From Salibacteraceae bacterium (GTDB lineage: Bacteria > Bacteroidota > Bacteroidia > Flavobacteriales_G > Salibacteraceae), in contig JAGYJZ010000002.1 of NCBI GenBank assembly GCA_018401875.1, positions 62,001 to 126,000 on the forward strand: DNA of 64,000 bases, read 5' to 3'. Of the stretch, positions 1 to 9,600 are shown one piece after another. The notes beneath the pieces were generated by a model. The model saw only the letters and a program-made list of their open reading frames with translations. It did no database searches and was not told the DNA's origin. Every line of letters begins with the position of its first letter. Position 1 is the stretch's first letter. The translations under genes and the position numbers were made by a program.

Positions 1-262
1 ATTGCGGTCCCAAGAACACGAGAGCGATACTGTTCAAAAAACAGCTTCCGGTGCTCATTGCTTCCTATTGCCAATACGAGACTGTGTTTGTTTGACACTT
101 CGGGGAAAACTCCCTTTAGAGGAACACCTAAAATATTTTCGTGATAGTGCGGATTATAGCTTTCATCATAAACGCCATCAACACTGTAACCAAGTTGCTG
201 CAATAATTGAATAATCGGTCGCGAATGACCTCCGGCACCGATGATGTTTACTGATTTAGACA
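1..262 (-). CDS. neuD: NeuD-type sugar O-acetyltransferase, N-terminal part (runs off the window)
   Basis: Reading leftwards from the ATG at 262, the frame is open to the window edge and encodes about 87 residues. It starts MSKSVNIIGAGGHSRPII, a Rossmann-like glycine-rich nucleotide-binding start, and continues to a V-L-A-I-G-S segment. This is the PglD/NeuD N-terminal domain; in this family a left-handed beta-helix acyltransferase domain follows, here beyond the edge. The start overlaps the stop of neuB (ATGTCTAA, ATG at 262-260, TAA at 258-256), so translation is probably coupled. The role is inferred as O- or N-acetylation of a nonulosonic acid or its precursor in the cytoplasm. Family assignment is good; the exact substrate cannot be told from the sequence. 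Confidence 0.8.
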
Positions 263-1305
263 TGGATAATATCGTCCTTTATAAACGTTTTAATGGCTGG
301 GGTTCCCACCACCTTAGAATAATGAATTGGTGAAATACCCACACCCCCGGTGCGTTTAGCGAGTAAATGACTTTCTTGAATGATTTCCCCTTCTTGGATT
401 GTTTCGGCTGCGACAAGCGCTTTTTGAAGTGACTTTTTGGTGTGTACTTCCGAGGCTGTTGGCTTTTTTTCGAAGCTTCCTAAGTAGCGTTCTACTTGTC
501 GCACTTTGACAACAAATTCTTTTAGCTCTTCGGGGTCAAGAGACGCTAAATGATCTGGGCCATCGAGTTCTTTATTAATGGTAAAATGCTTTTCCACCAC
601 TTTAGCACCCATGGGGATGGCGAAAAGCGCTGCACCCAATCCAACACTGTGATCTGAATAACCGATAATGGCATCAAACGTCTCTTTGAACGTTTGAATA
701 ACATTAAGGTTTGCCTCGTGATCAGCGATTGGGTAATTGGCAGTGCATTGCAGGAGTACTAATTTCTTGTTGATCGGATTAATTTCCTCCAAGGCTAGCG
801 TGACCTCATTCAAATCGCACATGCCCGTACTCAGAATAATAGGCTTGCCCGTTTGAGCAACTTTTCTCAAAAACAATAAATTGGTTGTATCGGTGGAAGC
901 AATTTTATACGCATCAACCCCAACTTCTTCGAGTTCCATCAAGCTTTGTTCGTCAAATGGAGTAATCAAGAAAATCAAGTCTTTAGACTCGCAGTAAGCT
1001 TTCAATTCTGAATAAGCATCTTTCTTTAACTCGAGTTTCTTCAGCATTTCAAACTGGCTTTCTGAAGCTGCCGTAGTATTTTTTTGATACGGAGCTTTCT
1101 CCACATTTGAGAGGATTAAATTCTCAGTTCGGAAGGCCTGAAACTTTACAGCATCGACACCTGCATCTGCAGCAATATCAATCAACTGCTTGGCAACGTT
1201 TAAGTCGCCACCATGATTAACACCAGCTTCAGCGATAATAAACGTAGGCGAATTTGAAGAGAGTTGAAAGGATCCTAGCATGAATTGCCGATCGAATGTT
1301 AGCAT
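256..1305 (-). CDS. neuB: N-acetylneuraminate (nonulosonic acid) synthase NeuB
   Basis: A 349-residue protein of NeuB family length. Members condense phosphoenolpyruvate with an N-acetylated hexosamine-type sugar to give sialic, legionaminic or pseudaminic acid. The N-terminal TIM barrel carries AEAGVNHGG (residues 25-33) followed by the DAVKFQ segment; the YSDHS motif and the VEKHFT element are also present. The last ~60 residues (from about KKSLQKALVAA) form the C-terminal SAF/antifreeze-like domain. It lies 3 nt after neuA and overlaps neuD, so the three are probably one operon. No neuC-type epimerase is visible here; it may lie beyond the left edge. An alternative start is Met9. NeuB, LegI and PseI cannot be separated by eye, so the final sugar is uncertain. 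Confidence 0.92.
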   Translation of the reverse strand: MLTFDRQFMLGSFQLSSNSPTFIIAEAGVNHGGDLNVAKQLIDIAADAGVDAVKFQAFRTENLILSNVEKAPYQKNTTAASESQFEMLKKLELKKDAYSELKAYCESKDLIFLITPFDEQSLMELEEVGVDAYKIASTDTTNLLFLRKVAQTGKPIILSTGMCDLNEVTLALEEINPINKKLVLLQCTANYPIADHEANLNVIQTFKETFDAIIGYSDHSVGLGAALFAIPMGAKVVEKHFTINKELDGPDHLASLDPEELKEFVVKVRQVERYLGSFEKKPTASEVHTKKSLQKALVAAETIQEGEIIQESHLLAKRTGGVGISPIHYSKVVGTPAIKTFIKDDIIHV

Positions 1306-1308
1306 AAT

Positions 1309-2025
1309 CTACGCGTTGTTATCATTAAAAATATGAGGCATTGTTTCCATCAAAACTTTCGCCATTTGAAACTGGTAGTCATAATCAATATCCAACGATC
1401 GTATTGCTGGCATTTCATAGGTCAGCATGCGTTCAGTAAAAAATGTTTTTGACGTTCTAAATGCCTGTGAGCGTGCAAGGTAGAAACCACCATTAGGATG
1501 TAAGAAATTTTCTTGGTCCTGGCTTTGCAGTTGGAAGTAAGCACCTGGAACATGCATTTGCACCTGATGGTTTCCCACTTTTTTCAATGCGAGGTTCACA
1601 GGAAACTCATACTCTTTTGAGCTCACTAAAAAGTCAAAGTCAGGATGATCCAATAACCGCTGAACGCCTGACTTGACATCCAATGCTGAGCGAAAAGGGC
1701 ATGTTGGAAGCATTTTACACACAACATCAAACGCTGACCATGAATTCGTTCTATGGAGGTATTCTTCTAAAACTTGGATGGTATTAATGTGGTCAAGCCC
1801 CATCTCTTCAGGTCGAATATCCACTTCTACGCCTTCTGCCTTGGCTACTTTAGCAATTTCTTCGTCATCGGTAGAAAGCACAATTTTGCTAAACACTCCT
1901 GAATTTTGCGCAGCGCGAATGGTATAAGAAATTAAAGGACGGCCACCAATCTCGAGTAGGTTTTTTCTAGGCAACCTTTTTGATCCACCACGAGCAGGAA
2001 TAAGACAGAGAATTCGTTCTTCCAA
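1309..2025 (-). CDS. neuA: Acylneuraminate cytidylyltransferase (CMP-sialic acid synthetase)
   Basis: A 238-residue nucleotidyltransferase. It activates a nonulosonic acid with CTP to the CMP-sugar used by sialyl-type glycosyltransferases. The signature LIPARGGSKRLPRKN (residues 8-22) is the CTP-binding P-loop-like motif of the NeuA/KdsB family; the later segment RSLDIDYDYQFQMAK near the C-terminus is the usual end of short bacterial NeuA proteins. The length fits the single-domain form without the SGNH or PglD extension. It is first of the three neu genes visible here, 3 nt ahead of neuB, and follows the glycosyltransferase gene after 48 nt. The function is secure; the particular nonulosonic acid is not. 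Confidence 0.92.
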   Translation of the reverse strand: MEERILCLIPARGGSKRLPRKNLLEIGGRPLISYTIRAAQNSGVFSKIVLSTDDEEIAKVAKAEGVEVDIRPEEMGLDHINTIQVLEEYLHRTNSWSAFDVVCKMLPTCPFRSALDVKSGVQRLLDHPDFDFLVSSKEYEFPVNLALKKVGNHQVQMHVPGAYFQLQSQDQENFLHPNGGFYLARSQAFRTSKTFFTERMLTYEMPAIRSLDIDYDYQFQMAKVLMETMPHIFNDNNA

Positions 2026-2073
2026 GATTCAGATTAAAGTTAAGACACGAAAGTAGGACTATTGACGAATGTC

Positions 2074-3873
2074 TTAAAGTGTTTCGATCGCTTCTTTCAG
2101 CCTCTGAGATGCTTTGCCATCTATATCAAGCACTCTTTGTTGAACATACGTCCTTCTTGTGATAGGACTAAGTAAGTTCTCACCCTTCGAAAGACGGGCG
2201 ACATAACTGAATAACTCCTCATGATTGGTTGCTTGAAGCGCTATTTGATCCTTCACGTAGCCAGCCAGGTCGTCTCTTTGATAATCCATGACAATAATGT
2301 CGCGGTCAAAATATGTAGCCTCTATTCCGACAGTGCTGAATCCTGTAACCACCGCATCCACTTGAGCCATGATTAAATAAAGGTCCTCATCTGTTCTTTG
2401 CACCTTAAAACCTAGGTCTTTATCTATGTCGTCAAAAAAAGACCAATCTGTTTCACCAGGATGGGGTTTATGAATGAATTTAACATCTTCTAAATTTTGG
2501 GAGGCTTTATTAACGTCACTGTACATTCTTTTGCGAAGTGATTGATCGAAAAACGGCTGACTTGCAAATAACACCGTGTACATTCTTTGGTCGCTTTTTT
2601 CGGCAAATTTTCGTTTTAGTGCAGGAATGACATCTGTCCTTATTTGACCCACAACTTTAATGCTATCAGCGCTATAAGCGCACACCTCAATTAAATTGAC
2701 CTTGGTAAGATTCCCCCATACAGCAGTCATGTCAGGAAGCAGTCTTTCTAATGGATCTCTCTTAGAAAAGCGATAGTTAATGTTATTGCGATGAATGTCG
2801 CCATGTTGAATGGCAAATGTTGGCACGCCCAATTCTTTCGCTGCACCGAGAATTGGCCGTTTAACAAAGTTATGTTCATCGTCTCCTCCAATGCACATTG
2901 GATCCATCTTGCGAATCATGCGAAATCCTCCTAGGGTCAAAACGGCAGCATACAAAAATTGTATTTTTCTTCTTTTGAAGTCTGCAAACAGGACTTTACT
3001 CACGTTACTTTGATCAAACAAAGTCGCTTGAGCAAGACTTCGCCAATAAACATGCAACTGCCAAATGGAATTAACTTTCAATAATGCCATTAATACAAAA
3101 CTTTCAAAGTGATATACTTTAGACCTAGGATAAGAGCTAAAACATATTTCCCAAAATGGGAATAAACCGTCCTTAACCCCAATAAATTTCATGGGGCTAA
3201 CGAAAGCGTAATCCTCATCTACCTCAATTTTTTGCAAGAAATAATCGAGACTTGCAATTCCCTTTGATGACAATACGCCATCAACATCTACCATGGGAAC
3301 TAATGGAGAAACTGAATTAAAAATCAACCGCTTTCTTTTCGGTGGAAATCCATTTCGAAACAACCCGACTAAGCTGCGTATTAAGAATAAAAGCATAAAC
3401 TTAGGCGCTGATACTGTTTTGGTCTTTTTAGTAGCAACAGCATCAACCCGCACTTCAACATTAGGACATAAATCGACCACTTCAGAAACACGCGTATAAA
3501 CTCTGATGGCTATTTCCCCACCTGAGCCGAAAGTGTCGATTATACTCTTCTGAACCAACCCATCTTTGAATTTGTGGTAAATACCAAACCTGACCGGATG
3601 CCACAAAACCACATTTTTGAAGGTCGTACAACCAACTAAAGTCTCGCCTGATGCTAATTCAGTATGACCAAAATTTTGGATCACGTCTCGTGCATAATCT
3701 TCATGCACAATGAGCATTTCAGAGTCGATTAGCGTTACACCAAAATTCAAATTCGCAACAAATCTTGCATCATTACTAACGATAGAAACAGCTCCGTTGA
3801 GTGCATTGAGTGACTCAACTTCATCTTGAAGAAGTGGTCGAAAAATAAATACTTGCAATTTATTTGTATTCAT
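2074..3873 (-). CDS. Capsule/polysialyl-type GT-B glycosyltransferase (putative)
   Basis: A 599-residue soluble-looking protein. The C-terminal third resembles the nucleotide-sugar half of GT-B enzymes of the polysialyltransferase, KpsC/KpsS and CDP-glycerol transferase type: HKPHPGE at residues 468-474 and GFSTVGIEA at 511-519, which in these families line the donor phosphate and base pocket. The N-terminal ~330 residues are not recognised. It lies immediately upstream of neuA-neuB-neuD on the same strand, so a role in transferring the CMP-activated sugar into a surface glycan is the natural inference. No signal peptide or clear membrane helix is seen, consistent with action at the inner face of the inner membrane. 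Acceptor, donor and linkage are unknown. Confidence 0.6.
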   Translation of the reverse strand: MNTNKLQVFIFRPLLQDEVESLNALNGAVSIVSNDARFVANLNFGVTLIDSEMLIVHEDYARDVIQNFGHTELASGETLVGCTTFKNVVLWHPVRFGIYHKFKDGLVQKSIIDTFGSGGEIAIRVYTRVSEVVDLCPNVEVRVDAVATKKTKTVSAPKFMLLFLIRSLVGLFRNGFPPKRKRLIFNSVSPLVPMVDVDGVLSSKGIASLDYFLQKIEVDEDYAFVSPMKFIGVKDGLFPFWEICFSSYPRSKVYHFESFVLMALLKVNSIWQLHVYWRSLAQATLFDQSNVSKVLFADFKRRKIQFLYAAVLTLGGFRMIRKMDPMCIGGDDEHNFVKRPILGAAKELGVPTFAIQHGDIHRNNINYRFSKRDPLERLLPDMTAVWGNLTKVNLIEVCAYSADSIKVVGQIRTDVIPALKRKFAEKSDQRMYTVLFASQPFFDQSLRKRMYSDVNKASQNLEDVKFIHKPHPGETDWSFFDDIDKDLGFKVQRTDEDLYLIMAQVDAVVTGFSTVGIEATYFDRDIIVMDYQRDDLAGYVKDQIALQATNHEELFSYVARLSKGENLLSPITRRTYVQQRVLDIDGKASQRLKEAIETL

Positions 3874-4004
3874 GGAATTTCAAGACACAATGATACGGGC
3901 CTGACACTCAATATTTGGCAAGAAAAGTAAAAGTTTTGTCTTGCAAGAAGGCAGTTTAAACGAACCGAACAATTACTTTGCACGTGTTATTTCATAGATA
4001 CGTT

Positions 4005-5399
4005 ATGAACGAGTTAGAAAAGGTAATTACGGAGGGCGGAGACGAACGCATTGAACTAAAGGAAAACGGATTGAACAAGTATTTCGTTGACCCAAGAACT
4101 TCTAAAGGGCATTTGAACCGCGGTTCTTGCACCTGCTCAGCACTTTCCACAGATGTTAGAACGAAGGTAAACACCGTGTATAACCGGCTAATTACCAACG
4201 AAGTTTCCGTTGAAGACATCAGAATCAAACAGCGTTTTAGAATCAAAGCACTGCTTCAAGATTCGTACACCAATGATTTTAATATCTTCTTTGCTCCCTC
4301 GGGTAGTGACTTGTGTTATTACCCGCTGATGTTTGCCCAAATAAAGAATCCCAACAAACCTATTCTCAGCCTAATTACATGTCCTGAAGAATTAGGGACA
4401 GGCTCGATTTTAGCCAATACGGGTAATTTTTTTTCTGAGAAAACACAAATTTCGGAGCACGTAGCCAAAGGCACTCCGCTCAAAGAAAACTTGCGAGTTG
4501 ATTCCATTCTGTTTCCCGCTCGAAACCAAGATGGATCAATCATTGACCATAAGCAAGCTATTTACAATGCCATTGACAAGCATCGGTCAACACACCAAAT
4601 CATAGTCAATTTGGTAATTGGAAGTAAAAGCGGAATTGAAGATAACATCTCAATCATTGAAGACGGCCCAAGCGATGTTACTTGGGTGGTCGATCTTTGC
4701 CAAATGAGGGCTACACCAAAGTTGTTCAACGAACTGCTTTCAAAGAATTGCCTTCTCATGATTACTGGGTCAAAGTTTTATCAAAGTCCACCGTTTTGTG
4801 GTGCACTCCTTGTGCCAGAGCGCTATGCCAATGAAATGGTAAGTAAAGAAGTTGACCAATCGTTGGTTCAAGGCTTCGACAAAGTGTATTCCAAATTCGA
4901 TATTCCTCCATCATACAAAGGCCTTCGAAACAAATTTCCAAGTTTCGAGAACATTGGATTCACGCTTCGTTGGGAAGCCGCAATTTGCGAATCTGAACTC
5001 CTCGCCAACTATAGCGAACGTGAGGTGACATACGCCATTAGCAACTGGAACAAACACGTAAAAGAATACTTGCATTCGAAAGAGCTATTCAGCATTATGG
5101 TAGACCAAGATGTGACCAACAAATCAATCATCTCGTTCAAAATCGTAAAGGACGGAAAAGTATTGTCTAATGATCAACTCAAAAAAGTATACGAGCATTT
5201 GTGTATTCACGGAAGCAAGTATTTCCCAAAGTACGAGCGCATTTCAACCGGCCAGCCCGTTGCCTACGAATCTTACTCTTTCTTGCGTGTAGCTTTAGGA
5301 TCAACCAATGTGAGGAAACTGATTGACGAAAATCATGACTTATCTGACGACTACAAGTTGATCGATGTTGTCGAACAAATCACTCATGAGCTCTGCTAA
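4005..5399 (+). CDS. Fold-type I PLP-dependent enzyme of unknown product
   Basis: A 464-residue protein. The ATG at 4005 is preferred over an upstream in-frame TTG at 3978. Visible hallmarks of a fold-type I PLP enzyme are APSGSD (phosphate-binding Gly/Ser loop, first third), WVVDLCQMR (the Asp/Gln that contacts the pyridine ring) and TGSKFYQSPPF, in which Lys257 should form the Schiff base. The C-terminal region RISTGQPVAYESYSF to FLRVALGS resembles the small domain of class V aminotransferases and cysteine desulfurases, but no Cys-loop or typical desulfurase signature was seen. It overlaps the next PLP gene by 14 nt, so the two are made together. The exact reaction is unknown; aminotransferase, lyase and decarboxylase remain possible. 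Confidence 0.65.
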   Translation: MNELEKVITEGGDERIELKENGLNKYFVDPRTSKGHLNRGSCTCSALSTDVRTKVNTVYNRLITNEVSVEDIRIKQRFRIKALLQDSYTNDFNIFFAPSGSDLCYYPLMFAQIKNPNKPILSLITCPEELGTGSILANTGNFFSEKTQISEHVAKGTPLKENLRVDSILFPARNQDGSIIDHKQAIYNAIDKHRSTHQIIVNLVIGSKSGIEDNISIIEDGPSDVTWVVDLCQMRATPKLFNELLSKNCLLMITGSKFYQSPPFCGALLVPERYANEMVSKEVDQSLVQGFDKVYSKFDIPPSYKGLRNKFPSFENIGFTLRWEAAICESELLANYSEREVTYAISNWNKHVKEYLHSKELFSIMVDQDVTNKSIISFKIVKDGKVLSNDQLKKVYEHLCIHGSKYFPKYERISTGQPVAYESYSFLRVALGSTNVRKLIDENHDLSDDYKLIDVVEQITHELC

Positions 5400-6645
5400 G
5401 AACCTACTGATTTCGCTTTCGTCTGCTGCTGAAATCGCACGAAAGATTTATCATAACGATCTTTTGGATCATCACGACACCGCATTTGTTGTGTATGATT
5501 TCCGCAGACTTCATGAAAAAACAAACCTGGTTAAAGAAGCATTTCCCATTTTTTGGAATCATGCTGTAGCCATTAAATCAAACCCTTTACACAAAGTGAT
5601 CGAGCACATCGGCACCCAAGGTCTTGGACTCGAAGCAGCGTCATATGAAGAAGTGTGGCTGGCTCAGCAATCAAATGCGCATTTTATTATTTGGGACTCG
5701 CCCGCCAAAACAGAAGACGAGATCAGCAAAGTGATTCAGTCAAAAACACCTGTGATCATCAATGCCAATAGCCTTGAAGAACTAAAGTTTCTGACACGCC
5801 AAAATTGCTCAGAAAACACACGTATCGGACTCAGAATAAACCCTCTAATGAAACTCAGTTCGCTTTCGAGCATGACTGTTGGTGCAGAAAACTCAAAGTT
5901 TGGAGAACCCATTTCTAATAGTAATTCAATCAAAGAATTAATAGCCGACTGTGGCATGAAAATCGGACTTCATGTTCATGCCAGTTCTCAAAATCTGCAG
6001 CTTGACGAATCAGTGCTAGCGATTAAAAAAATATACGATCTCGCGCTTGAAATTGGCTTCGATAAAATTTCCTACATCGACATTGGTGGTGGATTTCCCG
6101 CTTTTTATGGTTTTGAGGAAACAGCTGCATTGTCAGATTACGCGAATCTATTGCACGAAAAATGCCCTCGACTATTTGATGAGAGTATTGATGTGTACAC
6201 CGAATTTGGAAGGTTTTATCACGCCAACGCAGGCTTTCATATTTCCAAAATCAACGAAGTAAAATCTTTCTCCGACCAACAAACGCTAACCATCCATCTT
6301 GGTGCTGATATGTTTTTGAGAGAGAGCTACCAACCCGGAGTTTGGAAGCATCGACTTGCTCTCATAAACCACGATTTTGAGCTGATCGCATGCGAAAAAA
6401 CTCAAACAGACATTGGCGGACCGTTGTGTTTTGGAGGCGATTACATCGCTAAAAACATTGCTTTGTCAAGAGCATCAAGCCATGACTATTTGATGATCAT
6501 GGACACGGGCGCCAATTCATTTGCATTGTGGTCGATGCACTGCAGCCGCACGTTCCCGAAAGTGATTGGAATCGATGATTTAGGAAACCCGTTCATTCTT
6601 AAGCACCGGCAAACGTTGGAGGATATCGCTCGGTTTTGGAGCTGA
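5386..6645 (+). CDS. Fold-type III PLP decarboxylase-like protein (Y4yA-like)
   Basis: A 419-residue protein related to diaminopimelate/ornithine decarboxylases. Lys64 in AVAIKSNP is the expected PLP lysine, HVHASSQ replaces the usual H-x-GS motif, DIGGGFP is the glycine loop binding PLP phosphate, TEFGRFYHA corresponds to the E-x-GR element, and MDTGANSFALWSMHCSR is the C-terminal active-site segment. It resembles the branch annotated as Y4yA-family PLP enzymes more than LysA itself. The ATG at 5386 lies inside the end of the upstream PLP gene; an earlier in-frame ATG at 5365 is also possible. The stop abuts the stop of the convergent M1 peptidase. It probably acts with the upstream enzyme on an amino-acid-derived substrate; the substrate is unknown. 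Confidence 0.7.
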   Translation: MSSAKNLLISLSSAAEIARKIYHNDLLDHHDTAFVVYDFRRLHEKTNLVKEAFPIFWNHAVAIKSNPLHKVIEHIGTQGLGLEAASYEEVWLAQQSNAHFIIWDSPAKTEDEISKVIQSKTPVIINANSLEELKFLTRQNCSENTRIGLRINPLMKLSSLSSMTVGAENSKFGEPISNSNSIKELIADCGMKIGLHVHASSQNLQLDESVLAIKKIYDLALEIGFDKISYIDIGGGFPAFYGFEETAALSDYANLLHEKCPRLFDESIDVYTEFGRFYHANAGFHISKINEVKSFSDQQTLTIHLGADMFLRESYQPGVWKHRLALINHDFELIACEKTQTDIGGPLCFGGDYIAKNIALSRASSHDYLMIMDTGANSFALWSMHCSRTFPKVIGIDDLGNPFILKHRQTLEDIARFWS

Positions 6646-9600
6646 TTAAAACGCACGCTCAAAGCCAATCAACCAACGAAATGCAAAATATTCTTCGTTT
6701 GCTGGTGGACGATTTAAAAACAATGGCATGTCAAACCTAACCTTCAGTGGTCTCAATTCAGAGAAACTTCCCCATTGTTTAATTTCAAACGTTGCTCCTA
6801 TCCCAGCGTCCATGCGCACGTTTGAAAATTCTAGTGGTTCATTTGTCCGATTGATATTGATCAATCCTGCATCAGCGAACAAATAAGTTTTCAGTTCTAG
6901 GAAGCTTCGCAGTCCTCTCGCAATTTTGATCACATCATCAAATTCGAGCTCAGTATTAAAAGCGACACCAGAATGCCCCACAAAACCAGTTCTCAGCAAA
7001 CTGTCGCCATTGAGTTGAGGCATGAAGTAATTGTTGTAACCTCTTAAGTTAAGTCCGCCTCCAGCCTGAAAATTACCCGTAGCATTTGAAATAGAATACA
7101 CACCGTCAGGCGCAAAGCCCATCGATCGCGTGAGTTGCTTGTCCATCAGCTGCTCAGGATTAGCGCCTGCGGCATAGAGTTGTGATTCAGGAGCCCAATT
7201 TTGACCTTGACCCAACTGTCCAAAAAGGCGCGTGCGCAAGTTGAACACGCTCCATCGGTTATCGTTAACGGCATCAATATTTACGAATCCATAGCTGTAA
7301 TCCGACATAAAGAAAGGGCTTCTCAATTCACTTTTTATTCGTCCATTTCCTCTTCCATATTCGTATCGATGATTGAGTTCTACCTTGGTGAAATTATTCC
7401 ACATATCGGCTTTCCAAAGTGTAGGATAGATCAAATAATTCAAATCTTGCGTTCGGGGTCGGTACAATCCTTCAAGCCCAAACAAAAGCGATGTCTTTTT
7501 ATTGGGAAGGTCCTTTTTGAAATAAAAATCATTTGCCAATAAGCCTTCTATCCATTTAAACTCATAGGTATACGATAGGTCACGGGAAATTCCTCGCAAA
7601 GGATCAGAATACTTAAACCGATAATTGAAAAGGTTGAATCGATCTTGTTCAGTCAACGCAAATTCGTTCGACTGCTGCAAAAAGCCTGTATTAAACCAAA
7701 GCTGAGCCTCCACTTGATGGTAAGTTTCCATATAATTGCCCTTGAAAAACAGCCCGACTTTCAGCCCGTCATAGCCATTATACCAAAGCGTTGGGTTCCA
7801 CTCAACCGTGTATTTATTCTCAAAATAGTTCCACTCAAAATCATTGATTTCAACTGACAATGGAAACTTAGATGAATTATCGAGCTGATAGACATCGGCA
7901 AGTCTGCGCGATGGATCTAGAATGACTTCGTCAATATCTGCATCCAGCTCAATTTCCACTTGATAATTCCGGTTGAAATCACCCCAGCCATACCACTTTG
8001 GAAGTACCGTTGCATCCGTTTTTTTGGTGAAGTAGGTGTTGGGAATTAAGTAATCATAAGTATTGCCTTCTTTGTCTATCAAGCGCACATCCAAAGGCAT
8101 TTGCATTCCTTTTCTACTCAAACTCAATACGTATTTATCCTTTTTGCGTTTTATGCTTTTCACCTTAAAATCAATGGTCTCTTCAGTCTCGAGCCATTGA
8201 TCAAAAAACCAATTGAGGTCTGCTTTGGTGTAATCGATGATACTGCTTCTAAAATCTTCGAAATACGGGTGGCAGAATTTCCACTGTTTGAAATAGTGCC
8301 TCATCGCACCTAAAAACAGCTCATCACCCAGCACATACTGCAGATTATAGAGCATGGTTGCTGTTTTTGAATACACTTGGCCGTATAAATGCGGTTCGTC
8401 AAAATGATCAGAATGAGTATTGAGTTTGGCATCTTCACCTTGAATGATGCTCGAGTAATAGTAATTGGCGTACACGGAAATCTCGCGTTCAAGTCTTTTC
8501 TCTTGGAATAGTTTTGGGAATTCACCGCTGTGCGGACTCACGTCAATCGAATCACCCTCAAGTTTAGTGATGGCCCATGAGGTAAGGAATTGTGTAAACC
8601 CTTCGTCAAGCGATGCGCGGTATGTTTCATTGTTACCCACCATTCCAAAAAACCAATTGTGACCAATTTCGTGGGCAAACAAACTTCTGTAACCCGGATC
8701 GCTTCCACCATCGAGCGTAAGCATCGGATATTCCATACCATCCCTGGCATCAGCAACAATCATTTTATGGTAGACATATTCGCCAAAATCATTCGAAAAA
8801 AGCTCAATCACCTTCGCTGCGTATTCGGCAGCATTCTGCCATTCAGAGGCATGCGGTTCTTGAGCCAAGGCATAACACGTTACCTTATGCCCACTTTTAA
8901 GCGTAGTTTCAGCCACATCTATTCGATATGATGGATCAGCGGTCCATGCAAAATCATGCACATTTTCTGCGTGGAACTTCCAACGTTTTCGTTCATCAGA
9001 AACAGGAATCACTTCTGATGGCGCTTCATTCCAAGGTTTATCCGCGAAATTTGAAATAGCCAATTTCTTCATGAGATCATTTGGAAGCACTTCGCTGCGA
9101 TTCAATAAATTCCCAGTTCCATCTAAAATGTAATGCGCTGGAAGATAGAGCTCTACATCAAAAGCCCCAAAGTCGCCATAAAACTCACTTCCCAAATGCT
9201 GATCAGTCGTCCAGCCAAATTTTTGATCGTAAACGGCAATTCGCGGATACCAATGCACCACATTGTAGTGTTTGGTTCCCCATGATTCATACATTTTCAT
9301 CCTTCCGTGAATAGGACCAAACTGCGTTTTAAAGGCGCAATCAATATTGGCCACTTCACCAGGAAGTAAAGCTGAAGATAGTTTCACAAAAAAAACGGTG
9401 TTGTCAAGCGTCAGTTCCACGGTCATGTCGTTGACCGTCATGTCAGCTATCTCCGTTTTTTGAAAAAGTGTGTCTCTTTTATTGGCCTTCATGCCATGAA
9501 AATGAGATGCATACGAACCTTGATCGAACGCGTTTTGATAAAGGTGAAAAACGAGCTGAGAAAGTGTGTCAGGACTATTGTTTGTGTATTCCAAATGCAT

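Noticed and set aside
2-214. Open frame on the plus strand at the left edge
   Set aside because: It lies antisense to the NeuD N-terminal domain, whose minus-strand frame has clear family sequence.
7201-9314. Several 70-113-codon plus-strand frames inside the M1 peptidase gene
   Set aside because: All are antisense to a complete 1055-residue protein and show no family features.
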